Assembly (NCBI GenBank): GCA_937998355.1
Contig: CALLDI010000010.1
Location: 1 to 64,000, forward strand
Reading direction: 5' to 3'
DNA length: 64,000 nt
From: an uncultured Eggerthella sp.
GTDB lineage: Bacteria > Actinomycetota > Coriobacteriia > Coriobacteriales > Eggerthellaceae
The notes below the pieces were generated by a model, which was not told the DNA's origin, made no database searches, and saw only the letters and a list, made by a program, of their open reading frames with translations. The position numbers and the translations under genes are program-made. Below, in pieces: positions 9,432 to 18,866 of this stretch. Within the stretch, counting starts at the first letter, position 1; the number at the start of each line of letters is the position of its first letter.

Positions 9432-10784
9432 ATGAACGAACCAACGAACAGCATCAACGGATCAGCGAGCGAACGCGCGCTCAGCAGGCGCGGGTTCGTG
9501 GGACTCGCGGCGGCAGGCGCGCTCTCGGCAGCGTCGCTGTCGCTATTCGGCTGCACCCCCGCGCAAGAAGGCAGCTTGGATTCCGGCGCGCTGGCGAAGG
9601 ACCTTTCCTCGACGAGCGTCGCGGCCATCGGCAACGAGCTGTACGTTTCGGCGCTGATGGCGGGGCTCTCCATCGAACAGAAGGTCGCGCAGCTCTTCGT
9701 GGTCACGCCTGAAGCGCTGGTGGGCGCGAACGTCGCCAAGGCGGCCGCAGAAGACGATGCGGCAGACGGCGAAAGCGACGCGAGTTCTGCCAGCAACAAC
9801 ACAGGCGCGAACGAAGACGTGGCCGATGTGACCGCTCTCACCCCCGAACTCACGCAGGCCATCCAGGCGCTGCCCGTTGGCGGCATCACGTTCTTCCGCG
9901 AGAATCTTCTCGATCCTGCTCAGGCGACTGCCCTGCTCGCGGACCTGAAACGCACGGTCAGCAAAGCTTGCGGCATCCCCCCGCTACTGTCCATCGACGA
10001 AGAAGGTGGCACGGTCTCACGCATCGGCGGTAACGAACCGTTCGGCGTGGAGAACGTGGGCAACATGGCCGACATCGGCGCGACGGGCGATCCGGCGCGC
10101 GCGAAAGAGGTGGCGGCGCGCATCGCCGAATACCTCGAGCCGATCGGGTTCGACACCGACTTCGCACCCGTCTGCGACGTGAACTCGAACCCAGAAAGCG
10201 ACGTGATGGCCAAGCGCGCGTTCGCTGCCGACGCAGAAACCGTCGGGCGCATGGTAGCAGCGCAGGTGGAAGGATTCGAGGAGGCGGACATGATCTGCTG
10301 CCTCAAGCACTTCCCTGGCCTGGGCGCCGCGCCCACCGACAGCCACGATTCACGCATCTCGATCGACGCCACGCTCTCGCAGCTGGCCGACTGCGAGCTC
10401 ATCCCGTTCCGCGCGGGCATCGAGGCGGGCGCGCCCATGGTGATGATGGGACATCTTTCGCTACCGAGCATCACCGACAACGACATCCCCGCCAGCCTTT
10501 CGAGCGCGATCGTGCAGGATGTCCTGCGCGACCAGCTCGAATTCAATGGCGTCATCATCACCGACGCGCTCGAGATGAGCGCCATCGCGAACTTCTACAG
10601 TTCCGGCGAAGCGGCGGTGAGCGCCCTGCAAGCGGGGTGTGACCTACTGCTGATGCCGCTCGATCTGCAAGCTGCCTACGACGCAGTGCTCGAGGCCGTG
10701 AACACCGGCGCGCTGCCCGCCGAGCGCTTTAACGAATCGGTGAAGCGCGTGCTGCGCATGAAGATCGCCTACGGATTGGCCTAG
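9432..10784 (+). CDS. GH3 beta-N-acetylhexosaminidase-like lipoprotein
   Basis: The 450-residue protein is a family 3 glycoside hydrolase of the NagZ/NagA type. It has a twin-arginine-like signal (SRRGFVG, residues 18-24) leading to a lipobox ending at Cys41 (SLFGC), so it is probably exported folded and lipid-anchored. Signature elements are KHFPGLGAAPTDSH (about 294-307) and the nucleophile loop GVIITDALEM (about 374-383). Members release N-acetylglucosamine from peptidoglycan fragments or glycans. A low-complexity Ala/Asp/Ser segment (about 100-130) splits the N-terminal part. No sugar-import genes are adjacent; the following transporter gene is separated by a hairpin. Confidence 0.88.
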   Translation: MNEPTNSINGSASERALSRRGFVGLAAAGALSAASLSLFGCTPAQEGSLDSGALAKDLSSTSVAAIGNELYVSALMAGLSIEQKVAQLFVVTPEALVGANVAKAAAEDDAADGESDASSASNNTGANEDVADVTALTPELTQAIQALPVGGITFFRENLLDPAQATALLADLKRTVSKACGIPPLLSIDEEGGTVSRIGGNEPFGVENVGNMADIGATGDPARAKEVAARIAEYLEPIGFDTDFAPVCDVNSNPESDVMAKRAFAADAETVGRMVAAQVEGFEEADMICCLKHFPGLGAAPTDSHDSRISIDATLSQLADCELIPFRAGIEAGAPMVMMGHLSLPSITDNDIPASLSSAIVQDVLRDQLEFNGVIITDALEMSAIANFYSSGEAAVSALQAGCDLLLMPLDLQAAYDAVLEAVNTGALPAERFNESVKRVLRMKIAYGLA

Positions 10785-10890
10785 GCGATCAGTCCACCAT
10801 GAATCCGTTCGCCTGATACCGTCTTTCCGCTCACGCACCACACAAGCGTTCGCCCCCGCCGCCGCGCGGTAGGGTAAGGATGAACGAAAC

Positions 10891-10916
10891 AGGGCTGCAC
10901 ACCTGCGTGCGGCCCT
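10891..10916 (+). terminator. Hairpin between GH3 and MFS-CBS genes
   Basis: AGGGCTGCAC pairs with GTGCGGCCCT (10 bp, one G-U) around a 6-base loop, followed by TCCTATTG. The U-tract is short, so it is a weak intrinsic terminator or leader structure. It argues against translation starting at ATG 10880, which lies just before it. Confidence 0.55.
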
Positions 10917-10948
10917 TCCTATTGCCCCGAATGCTTGGAGATGACGCG

Positions 10949-12844
10949 ATGACGACCACCGAACGCAAAGGATTTCTCGAAAAAGGACAACTGATCATGA
11001 TCGTGGTGCTGCTGGCTGGCGCGGCGCTCACGGTCATCAACCAGACCAGCATCTCGCCGATGCTGCCCGTCATCATGGACGAGCTGGCGATCTCGTCGCC
11101 CACCGCGCAGTGGCTGGTCTCCGGCTTCGCGCTGGTGATGGCCCTGGTCATCCCCGTCACCGCCTACCTCATGAAGCGTTTCACCACGCGCGCGGTCTTC
11201 TTCGCGTCGATCGGGCTGTTCATCCTCGGTTGCGTGCTCTGCTTCATCGCGCCGAACTTCCCCGTCCTCATGATCGGCCGCGTCTGCCAAGCTGCGTGCG
11301 CCGGCATGCTGATGCCGCTCGCCACCAACATCATGCTGCTGGTGTTCCCGCCGGAGCGCCGCGGTTTCGCGATGGGTATCTACTCGCTCATCACGAGCCT
11401 GATGCCCGCGCTCGGCCCCTCGGTCGCGGGCGGTCTGGCCGACACCGTCGGCTGGCGCCCGGTCTACGTGATCATGCTCGCGCTAGCTGCCGCGCTCACC
11501 ATCTTCGCGGCATTCGCGCTGAAGAACTACGGCGAATCCGAGCGCATCTCGCTCGACGTTCCCTCGGTCATCCTCTCCGCGCTCGGCCTGGTCGCGCTGC
11601 TCTACGGCATCAGCTCGATCGGCGACGAGGGCCTCACGCCGTTCACGGGCGGCCTGATCGCAGTGGGCGTCGCCATCATCGCGCTGTTCACGTTCCGCCA
11701 AACGCGCCTTTCCGAGCCGATGCTGAACATGGTGGTGTTCAGGTACCGGCGCTTCGTGATCGGCCTGGTCATCGTCATGATCGTCATGCTCGTGTGCATG
11801 GCGCCGTCGGTCACCGTGCCGCTCGTGATCCAGCAGGGCCTGGGCGAATCGGCCACCGTGACCGGCCTCATGAACATCCCGGCGGCCGTGTTCGGCGCCA
11901 TCACCGCGCTCACCGCTGGGCGCCTGTTCGACCGCATGGGCGGCCGTCCACTGGCCATCGTCGGCTCGATCATCCTGTTGGTCGCTTACGCTGGCTGTTC
12001 AGTGATGATGCCCGAATACGGCGTCGTGTGGCTGGCCGTATGCATGGTTTTCTCGAACGTGGGCATGATGTTCGTGAACACCCCGCTGAACACCTGGGCG
12101 CTGGGCTTCCTGCCCGATGAGCTGATCCCGCACGGCAACGCGATGTCGAACACGCTGCGCCAGGTGTGCATGTCCATCTCGACGACGCTGTTCGTGACCG
12201 TGATGGCCGTCGCTACTACCGCCTCGGGCGCCGCGACGCCGCAAGCGGCCGTGATCGATGGCGCGCGCTTCTCGTTCATCTGCGAGGCGGTGCTGTGCGT
12301 CGTGGTCATGATCTTGATCCTCACCTTCGTCAAACCGGGCGAAAAGGCCGAGATCGAGACCAAGTCGGTCGATCCGGTCAACTCCAAGGCCAGCGATTTC
12401 ATGCGCATCCAGGTGCCGTTCCTCACCGAGAATTCCTCGATCCGCGAGGCTATGACGCTGTTCAACAACGAAGGCGTGACCGACATGCCCGTCATCGACG
12501 AGAAGGGACACGTGATCGCGTTCCTTTCCTCGAGCGACATCATGAAACAGCTGGTCGAGCGCCAGATCATGGCGCCCGACCTGAATGGCTGGGCGGCCGT
12601 CGTCGAGAACGAGACGATGCATGGCAGGCTTGCCGAGATCATCGATCGCAACGTGATGGGCATAGCCACGAAGAACGTCGTAACCGTGGATGCGGACGAT
12701 TCGTTCCAAGACGTGTGCGCCATCCTCGCGCAGAAGCGCTTCAAGAAGGTACCCGTCATCCAAGATGGCAAGCTCGCGGGCACGATCAACCGCGACGACG
12801 TGGTGCATCACATCATGAAGGTGCTCGCCGACACCGGCATGTGA
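10949..12844 (+). CDS. MFS multidrug-type transporter with C-terminal CBS pair
   Basis: The 631-residue product has an N-terminal major facilitator domain of the DHA2/EmrB type (about 1-470, up to 14 hydrophobic segments, with the motif C-like SLMPALGPSVAGGLAD) followed by two CBS domains (about 490-630, including EGVTDMPVIDEKGHVIAFLS and FKKVPVIQDGKLAG). CBS pairs bind adenosyl nucleotides and gate partner domains, so transport may respond to energy state. TTGGAG 10 bases upstream supports ATG 10949. A second copy of the same fusion lies at 59259-61196. A strong terminator follows at 12882. Confidence 0.85.
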   Translation: MTTTERKGFLEKGQLIMIVVLLAGAALTVINQTSISPMLPVIMDELAISSPTAQWLVSGFALVMALVIPVTAYLMKRFTTRAVFFASIGLFILGCVLCFIAPNFPVLMIGRVCQAACAGMLMPLATNIMLLVFPPERRGFAMGIYSLITSLMPALGPSVAGGLADTVGWRPVYVIMLALAAALTIFAAFALKNYGESERISLDVPSVILSALGLVALLYGISSIGDEGLTPFTGGLIAVGVAIIALFTFRQTRLSEPMLNMVVFRYRRFVIGLVIVMIVMLVCMAPSVTVPLVIQQGLGESATVTGLMNIPAAVFGAITALTAGRLFDRMGGRPLAIVGSIILLVAYAGCSVMMPEYGVVWLAVCMVFSNVGMMFVNTPLNTWALGFLPDELIPHGNAMSNTLRQVCMSISTTLFVTVMAVATTASGAATPQAAVIDGARFSFICEAVLCVVVMILILTFVKPGEKAEIETKSVDPVNSKASDFMRIQVPFLTENSSIREAMTLFNNEGVTDMPVIDEKGHVIAFLSSSDIMKQLVERQIMAPDLNGWAAVVENETMHGRLAEIIDRNVMGIATKNVVTVDADDSFQDVCAILAQKRFKKVPVIQDGKLAGTINRDDVVHHIMKVLADTGM

Positions 12845-12881
12845 TCGCGCGCGGATCAGCTTCGCTAATTCGACCCACAAG

Positions 12882-12914
12882 AAAAGGCTGCCCGTTCATA
12901 CGAGCAGCCTTTTT
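12882..12914. terminator. Bidirectional intrinsic terminator
   Basis: AAAAGGCTGC pairs with GCAGCCTTTT around a 12-base loop and is flanked by A and T runs, so it can end both the MFS-CBS transcript and the convergent wall-protein transcript. Confidence 0.9.
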
Positions 12915-12956
12915 CGTGCGATCAGGTATGCGCAGTGAGGTGAGGAGACCGGGCGA

Positions 12957-15263
12957 CTAGCGCAGTGCGCCGGAGGAGCTGAAGGTGTATCGCTTGCCAT
13001 CGATGGTGCGCGTACCCGTTGCCATCGCACCGCTCTCCGTCAGGTAGTAGGTCTTGCCCTTATCCTGCAACCAGCCCGTCGTCATAGCTCCGGAGCCTTT
13101 CAAGTGATACCACGTGCCGCCGAGCTTCTTCCAGCCAGTCTGCATGGCACCCGAACTATTCAGGTAGTACCACACGTTATCGACGAGCACCCAACCGGTC
13201 TTCATCTTGCCGTTCTCGGGATTCAGATAGTACCACTTACCGCCGACCTTGGCCCAGCCGGTGCTCATCGCACCGGAGCTCTTCAGGTGATACCACGTGC
13301 CGCCGAGCTTCTTCCAGCCGGTCTGCATGGCGCCCGAAGCGTTCAGGTAATACCACACGTTATCGACCTGAGCCCAGCCCGTAGCCATCTTGCCGGTGGT
13401 CGGATCGAGATAGTACCATTTGCCCTTGTCCTTGACCCAACCAGTCTTGAATACGCCCGATGACGTGCTGTAATACCACGCGCCATCCTTCTTCAACCAA
13501 CCATTGGCCTTGGTCATGGCTCCGCTCGAATCGAAGAAGTACGACTTGCCATCGATCGTCTGCCAGCCGGTCTTCATCGCGCCGCTCTCCAGGTCGAAGT
13601 AGTAGCGCTTCGAGCCGATATCCTTCCAACCTGTTTGCATCGCGCCAGAACTCGGATCGAGATAATACCATTTGCTCTTGATCTGCTGCCAACCGTAGCG
13701 CAGCGAACCATCGGAATTGAAGTAATACCACACGCCATCGATCTTCTGCCAATCGAGCGCTTTGTATCCTTGGTTGCCGATGAACACGCGATCACCATCG
13801 TGCGTTGCCCAACGATTCGTGAGCGGAGTCGTCGAGCCTCCACTGTTCGCTTCACCAAAGTAATACAGGTTACCGTCGGAGCCTTTGTGCCAGCCCGTCA
13901 CCTTATAGGGCAGGCCATCCTTGTACATGACCGCATACGGATCGGCACTGCGCAGCTGCAGCGTCGTGGTGTCGTCGCTCTCCACATTGGTCTTCACGCC
14001 CGAGGATGTAAGGTCTGCGACGAACGCACCATGTCCCCAGGTCGCCGCATCAGCTGCGTGGAAATGGCGCGCGCCCTTCTCGTTCAGCACTGCGATGGTC
14101 TCCCAAGGCATGAGCGAATACTTCCCCGTCTGGACCACCACGGCGCGGTCTTCACCTTGCGCGGCTTTCAGGATAGTGCGCAGATAATCTGGGGTGTTCG
14201 AGCCAGAACGTCCATGATGAGCCATCTTCAGAAAGTCGATCTTGCCGAGCGTCGCCTTCAGACGGTCCTCATCGCCCACACCGCGCGCGTCGCCATCGGT
14301 GTAGTTGTTCATGTCGCCCGCGAGGAACGCCGTACGCCCATTCGCGGCGGTCACCTTCACGCCATACGAGTAATAGTTCGCATCGGGGACCTTCGTGGTA
14401 AGAAAGGTCTCGTCGTAGTTCACGATCTCGATAGTAGCGCTGCCGAGCTTGAACACGGGGTTGCCCGTACGTGCGTCAGCCTCAGCAGAACCATCGTCCG
14501 CAGCCGTATGAAGAGCGGTGGGATCGATGGGCTCGACCGGATCCGGATCAGGATCTGGATCAGGGTCTGGATCTGGGTCAGGATCTGAATCAGGATCTGG
14601 ATCAGGGTCTGGATCGGGGTCGGGGTCAGGGTCCGGGTCTGGATCTGGGTCCGGATCGGGGTCGGGGTCAGGATCTGGATCGGGGTCGACCCAGTTGGGA
14701 TCAAGATGCTGGATGAAGCGTGCGCCGTATTCCTGTTGCGCCCACTCCGCTGCCGCTAGCAAACGATCGTAAACGAACAGGTTGTCCCACAGATTGGAGT
14801 AGCTCGTGATGAGACTATCGTCATACACGGGCGAATAGATGACTTTCGGATGAAATTCGTGGATGATCTGAGATGCAGAGCCGATATGGTCGCTATGCGG
14901 ATGCGTGCCGATGTAGAAATCGAGGTTGTCCTGCGTCACGCCGATCTTCTTCATGTAGGCGATCACCTGGGCCTCTTTGCCCTGCCCCTCCGTTGTTCCC
15001 GGACGCACAGGGTAGCGGAAACTCGAGCCATCGGGCGAAAGCGAGTCTTCAGCTGAATCGACCACACCGAAATGCCCGTCGCATTCCACCACGATGGCAT
15101 CCATGTCGTCGAAGGGCAGTACGTGGATGCGGACATTTCCCTTGCTCAATGCCGGAAGTTCAGCGGCGATCGCATTTTGAGGAAGGCAGATCAAGAGCGC
15201 TGCGACCACGACCGACACAGCGGCGGCGAAACAAGCATTTTGTAACTTCTTCAGGAAGCCCAA
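12957..15263 (-). CDS. Secreted metallo-beta-lactamase-fold protein with Asp-Pro tract and cell-wall-binding repeats
   Basis: The 768-residue protein has a signal peptide (about 1-34, cleaving after AIA-A), a ComEC-like metallo-beta-lactamase fold with the metal motif HPHSDH (121-126), and downstream metal-site phrases AGDMNN and MAHHGRSGSN. Residues 193-242 are 25 consecutive Asp-Pro or Asp-Ser pairs that fall between these halves, so the tract is an insertion in the catalytic domain rather than a usual inter-domain linker. From about residue 425 to the end there are about 14 choline-binding-type repeats (W-Y-Y-L/F, SGAMQTGW), which attach proteins to wall polymers. The role is probably hydrolysis of an extracellular phosphodiester or ester at the cell surface; the substrate is unknown. 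Confidence 0.88.
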   Translation of the reverse strand: MGFLKKLQNACFAAAVSVVVAALLICLPQNAIAAELPALSKGNVRIHVLPFDDMDAIVVECDGHFGVVDSAEDSLSPDGSSFRYPVRPGTTEGQGKEAQVIAYMKKIGVTQDNLDFYIGTHPHSDHIGSASQIIHEFHPKVIYSPVYDDSLITSYSNLWDNLFVYDRLLAAAEWAQQEYGARFIQHLDPNWVDPDPDPDPDPDPDPDPDPDPDPDPDPDPDPDPDSDPDPDPDPDPDPDPDPVEPIDPTALHTAADDGSAEADARTGNPVFKLGSATIEIVNYDETFLTTKVPDANYYSYGVKVTAANGRTAFLAGDMNNYTDGDARGVGDEDRLKATLGKIDFLKMAHHGRSGSNTPDYLRTILKAAQGEDRAVVVQTGKYSLMPWETIAVLNEKGARHFHAADAATWGHGAFVADLTSSGVKTNVESDDTTTLQLRSADPYAVMYKDGLPYKVTGWHKGSDGNLYYFGEANSGGSTTPLTNRWATHDGDRVFIGNQGYKALDWQKIDGVWYYFNSDGSLRYGWQQIKSKWYYLDPSSGAMQTGWKDIGSKRYYFDLESGAMKTGWQTIDGKSYFFDSSGAMTKANGWLKKDGAWYYSTSSGVFKTGWVKDKGKWYYLDPTTGKMATGWAQVDNVWYYLNASGAMQTGWKKLGGTWYHLKSSGAMSTGWAKVGGKWYYLNPENGKMKTGWVLVDNVWYYLNSSGAMQTGWKKLGGTWYHLKGSGAMTTGWLQDKGKTYYLTESGAMATGTRTIDGKRYTFSSSGALR
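14538..14687. repeat. Asp-Pro coding microsatellite (6-nt unit, 25 copies)
   Basis: A run of GGATCT/GGATCC/GGGTCG-type hexamers encodes 25 Asp-Pro(Ser) pairs on the minus strand. Unit-to-unit synonymous variation (GAT/GAC, CCN) shows the tract is not freshly expanded, but it could still vary in length between strains. Confidence 0.95.
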
Positions 15264-15741
15264 GATCCATCCCTTCTTCTCGAGCGTGCAGGTGCGAGCT
15301 TTAGCGCGAACGAAACCGAGCGAAAGCTAGATTCACCAGTTTACAAAACGAGGGCGACCGCGCAAGCGACTCACGGTTTCAGCAGAATCGTTCCTGCCGA
15401 TACGGGAACCGAGTGGGATGGTGAAGCGATGATTCCGATTCCGCGGCGCGCGACGCGACAGCGAGCATCCGAGCTGGGCGCGAGCGAATCTCGCGCGAAA
15501 CTGCGAGCGAATCGCGAGCGAAGCTACGTGCGGACGTCGGGCAGAGCGCGCTTCGTTAGTATAGGCGCGCAGCCCACAGTTTCGCCACATCCATTTCGAA
15601 GAATGGGGGCGTTTTCCAGTTGAACGTGTTTATGCGATTATGGGCCACTGAAAAGGGCGGATGCGGATGAAGCGATGATGCGTGTTGGGCCCAGCGAACC
15701 GCCGTTCAGCCCGCGCGCTTCGCAGGATGAACGCCGCAGGA
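15264..15741. other. Spacer upstream of the wall-protein gene
   Basis: Both flanking genes are on the minus strand. Open frames here are short, lack ribosome binding sites and are rich in Arg/Ser, so none is accepted. No terminator or RNA is visible; it must hold the promoter of the wall-protein gene. Confidence 0.45.
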
Positions 15742-17337
15742 TCACTCGCGCTTCTGCTCGCGCTCCTCGTGGCGCGCTTCGCGCTGTTCGTAGCGCACTT
15801 CGCGCTCCTCATGCTGCAGCTCTCGCTGCCCGTGCCGCATCTCACGCCGCTCGTGCTGCTGACCGATATCGGAGGCCACCGCCACGTCGAAGGGCTCGTT
15901 CCAGCATTCGCAGGCTGGCAGCCCCGGGATGGACGCCGCGCTGAACACCGGGTCGAGCCCCGCATTCCGCTGCCGCGTGTAATCCTTCAGGCACAGGATC
16001 GCCCACTTCCCCAGCGCCAGGATGGCGATGAGGTTGATGATGCACATGATGCCCATCAGGATGTCGGCCGTGTTCCACGCCAAGTCGAAGCTACCCAGGC
16101 AGCCTGCGAAGATGATGGCCAGGCAGATGATGCGGAACCAGAACAGGATGCGGTGCTTCTCGCCGCCGGTGATGAACTTCAGGTTCGACTCCGCGTAGAA
16201 GTAGTTGCCGATCAGGCTCGTGTAGGCGAAGAGGAACACCGCCAGCGTGACGAATGCGATGCCCACGTCGCCCGCGAAGTGATGCACCGCCGCCTGGATG
16301 AGCGGCATGCCGTTCAGCGCCGCGGCCGTGGCGGGGTCCTGCACCATGAACACCAGCACCAGCATGGCCGAGCACGTGCAGATGAACATCGTATCGATGT
16401 AGACCGAAAGCGTCTGGACCAGGCCTTGCTTGGCTGGATGCGAGACCGACGCCGTCGCCGCCGCGTTCGGTGCCGAGCCCATGCCCGCCTCGTTCGAGAA
16501 CAGGCCGCGTTTGATGCCGTAGAGCACCGCCGAGCCCGCGAACCCGCCGAAGATGGCCTGGAAATCAAAGGCGGAGGCGAACATGAGGCCGAACGCTTCG
16601 GGCAGCAGCGTGAAGTGGCTGATCGTGACCCACACGCCCAAGCCGATGTAGGCCAGCGCCATGACGGGCACCACGATGGAGTTGATGACCGAGATGCGCT
16701 TCTGGCCGCCGAAGATAACGAACGCGGTCGCCAGCACCAGCACCACGCCCATCACCACCGCCGCGCCGTTCGTGGCGTAGTCGGGCATGTAGTATTCCAG
16801 CGATGACGTGGCGTTATACGCCTGCAGCTGGTTGAAGCCGACCACGTAACAGGCGATAAGCGAGACCGCGAAGCAGATGCCCATCCAGCGTTTGCCCAGG
16901 CCCTGCTGGATGTAGTAAGCCGGGCCGCCGCGGAATTCGCCCTTGCCTTCCTTCACCTTCCAGATCTGCGCGAGCGTCGATTCGATGAACGCCGACGCAC
17001 CACCGACTATGGCCATCATCCACATCCAGAAGAGCGCGCCCGGGCCGCCGGTGGCCAGCGCCGTCGCGATTCCCGCGATGTTCGCCGTGCCGACGCGCGA
17101 GCCGGTGGAGACCATCATCGCCTGGAACGACGAGATGGCGCGGCCGCCCTTGTTCACGCGCTTCTCGAAGAGCTGCACCACCATGTCCTTCAGGTAGCGG
17201 ATCTGCACGAAGCGCGTGCGGATGGTGAAGTAGAGGCCCGTGAACACCAGGAGCGCCACCAGGATGTAGGTGTACATGAAGTTGTCGATGTCGCTGGTCA
17301 TGAGCACCAGAAAGCTATTGACGCTGCCGCCTTCCAT
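15742..17337 (-). CDS. Alanine/glycine:cation symporter (AGCS family)
   Basis: The 531-residue protein is a sodium- or proton-coupled alanine/glycine importer. Family motifs include FQAMMVSTGSRVGTANIAGIATAL (about residues 54-77), GGPGALFWMW and GLFSNEAGMGSAPNAAAT. About eleven hydrophobic segments are visible. GAAAGGAGG precedes ATG 17337. The last about 40 residues are unusual: a soluble tail of heptads of the type HEEREVR/YEQREAR/HEEREQK, encoded by 21-base DNA repeats, which would form a charged coiled coil in the cytoplasm. Most AGCS proteins end shortly after the last membrane helix. Confidence 0.9.
   Translation of the reverse strand: MEGGSVNSFLVLMTSDIDNFMYTYILVALLVFTGLYFTIRTRFVQIRYLKDMVVQLFEKRVNKGGRAISSFQAMMVSTGSRVGTANIAGIATALATGGPGALFWMWMMAIVGGASAFIESTLAQIWKVKEGKGEFRGGPAYYIQQGLGKRWMGICFAVSLIACYVVGFNQLQAYNATSSLEYYMPDYATNGAAVVMGVVLVLATAFVIFGGQKRISVINSIVVPVMALAYIGLGVWVTISHFTLLPEAFGLMFASAFDFQAIFGGFAGSAVLYGIKRGLFSNEAGMGSAPNAAATASVSHPAKQGLVQTLSVYIDTMFICTCSAMLVLVFMVQDPATAAALNGMPLIQAAVHHFAGDVGIAFVTLAVFLFAYTSLIGNYFYAESNLKFITGGEKHRILFWFRIICLAIIFAGCLGSFDLAWNTADILMGIMCIINLIAILALGKWAILCLKDYTRQRNAGLDPVFSAASIPGLPACECWNEPFDVAVASDIGQQHERREMRHGQRELQHEEREVRYEQREARHEEREQKRE
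15764..15868. repeat. 21-nt coding repeats in symporter tail
   Basis: About five 21-base units such as GCGCTGTTCGTAGCGCACTT repeat in tandem, giving the seven-residue charged repeat at the C-terminus of the AGCS symporter. Confidence 0.75.
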
Positions 17338-17711
17338 CGGGGCACCTCCTTTCGTTCACCGCAGTCCGTCTTTTTGTTGCATGCGTACATTTTACGGGGT
17401 CACAAGCGATGGACGGCGAAGGCGCGACAGCTGAAAACGTTTCGTTATCCACGGCTAAAACGTATGCGGGATGATAGGCGCCGATGCACGATGATGAGGC
17501 GTGCCACGCGGAAGCGCGCAGTGCGACTTACGCTTTCGTCATCTTCCGCCGCTACCCTCACGCGCGTGGTATGCTCCAGTCGCTCGGCTGCGCACCGCTC
17601 GCACCGCAGCCGAGAGCGAGCACCAACCGGCTGACCTGCGACCGATCGATCGAGCAGGCCGAACGCCATGACGGCGCGCTCGCACCGACCGACCAGCGAA
17701 GGAGGCGAACC
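17338..17711. other. Divergent spacer, symporter / VanZ gene
   Basis: The 374 bases between two divergent genes hold the ribosome binding sites of both (GGAGG before 17337 minus, AAGGAGG before 17712 plus). No riboswitch-like fold, including a glycine aptamer, was recognised. Confidence 0.5.
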
Positions 17712-18728
17712 ATGGGCACTATCCGAACGTTCCTCGCGAACTACAGCGGGAACTTCCAGATCACACTAATGCTGTGGCCCGTGGTCTCCGCTATGCTCAC
17801 GCTGCCGATCCTGGCCTACCTCTACCACCGCGACGGCCGCCTGCGCGCGGGGTCGGTGCTAATCGTCTACCTGGCCGTGCTCTATCTGCTCGGGCTCGGT
17901 TGCTTCACGCTCTGGCCGCTGCCTTCGGGCGACGAGGGCCTCGGCATCACCTACGGCGTGGCAGCGAACTTCGATCCGCTCGCGTTCGTGGGCGACATCG
18001 CGAAGGACGGCTGGAAGGCCGTCTTCCAGCTGCTGTTCAACGTGGTGCTGTTCTTGCCGCTCGGATTCATCGCGGGGCGTTTCCTGCGCATGCGGCTCGT
18101 GCCGACGCTGCTGTTGTCGCTCGCGGTGTCCACGCTCGTCGAGATCGCGCAGCTCACGGGGCTGTTCGGCATCTATCCGTACGCGTATCGTTGCTGCGAT
18201 GTCGACGACCTCGCGACGAACGTGCTGGGCGGCATGCTGGGGTGGCTGCTGGCTTCCGCGTTCGCGCGCGTGGTCCCGCAGAAGCTGGAGGCGGTGAAGA
18301 TCACGAAGCACCCCGGCATCGTGCGGCGCTGCGTGGCGCTGTGGATCGACCTGACGTTGGTCGCGCTGGTGAACGGGCTGTTCTGGCTGATCGTCTCGCT
18401 GCCGTTCTACCTGACAGGCATCGAGATCGCGCTGCCGGGAGCGAGCGCCGAGCAGACGCAGCAGTGGCTCGGTGATGCGACGTTCGTACTGTTGTTCTTG
18501 GTGGTGGAAGTGGTGATTCCCTGGTGTCATGACGGAAGCACACCCGGAGGGTCGTTCGTCCGCATGACCTGCGAAAGCCACGTGCGTCCGAGCGGTTCGC
18601 GGGCGGCTTTCTATGTGGTGCGCACCGCGACCATCGCGCTGCTGCTGTGGATTCCCTGGCTGACGATCCCCGTGCTCGGCATCTTCTACCTCATCAAACG
18701 CGAGATGCCCTGCGACTTGGTTCCGTAA
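17712..18728 (+). CDS. VanZ-like and RDD-domain membrane protein
   Basis: The 338-residue protein joins a VanZ-like domain (about 10-195, with GCFTLWPLPSG, NVVLFLPLGFIAG and STLVEIAQL, the conserved VanZ blocks) to an RDD domain (about 205-335, RRCVALWIDLTLVALVNGLF and CHDGSTPGGS). VanZ proteins lower teicoplanin sensitivity in some hosts by an unclear route; RDD proteins are small membrane proteins, some acting as ion antiporters. ATG 17712 is preceded by GAAGGAGG with 7 bases of spacing; an open frame reaches further upstream but lacks a site. It stands alone between divergent and convergent neighbours. Confidence 0.85.
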   Translation: MGTIRTFLANYSGNFQITLMLWPVVSAMLTLPILAYLYHRDGRLRAGSVLIVYLAVLYLLGLGCFTLWPLPSGDEGLGITYGVAANFDPLAFVGDIAKDGWKAVFQLLFNVVLFLPLGFIAGRFLRMRLVPTLLLSLAVSTLVEIAQLTGLFGIYPYAYRCCDVDDLATNVLGGMLGWLLASAFARVVPQKLEAVKITKHPGIVRRCVALWIDLTLVALVNGLFWLIVSLPFYLTGIEIALPGASAEQTQQWLGDATFVLLFLVVEVVIPWCHDGSTPGGSFVRMTCESHVRPSGSRAAFYVVRTATIALLLWIPWLTIPVLGIFYLIKREMPCDLVP

Positions 18729-18866
18729 AATAGAAGCTCCGGTGTTTCAAGGGGCGCCTAAATCCACTGCGTCTCAAAAGCGTCTAATGCGTCCAATAAC
18801 ACTGCGAGAACCCTCCCCGCCCCTAAGAGCCAGGGAGGCATTCGCCCTTAGTAAAAGCGGGCAGCT

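Noticed and set aside
9320..9889. Extension of the ThrE-type frame upstream on the minus strand
   Set aside because: It runs antisense through the GH3 gene, is Ala/Ser-rich and lacks a ribosome binding site; the family starts at 9319.
14518..14772. A plus-strand Gly-Ser repeat frame
   Set aside because: It is the complement of the Asp-Pro tract and has no start signal.
17338..17711. Glycine riboswitch before the alanine/glycine symporter
   Set aside because: No GGAGAG-type aptamer core or tandem aptamers could be found.
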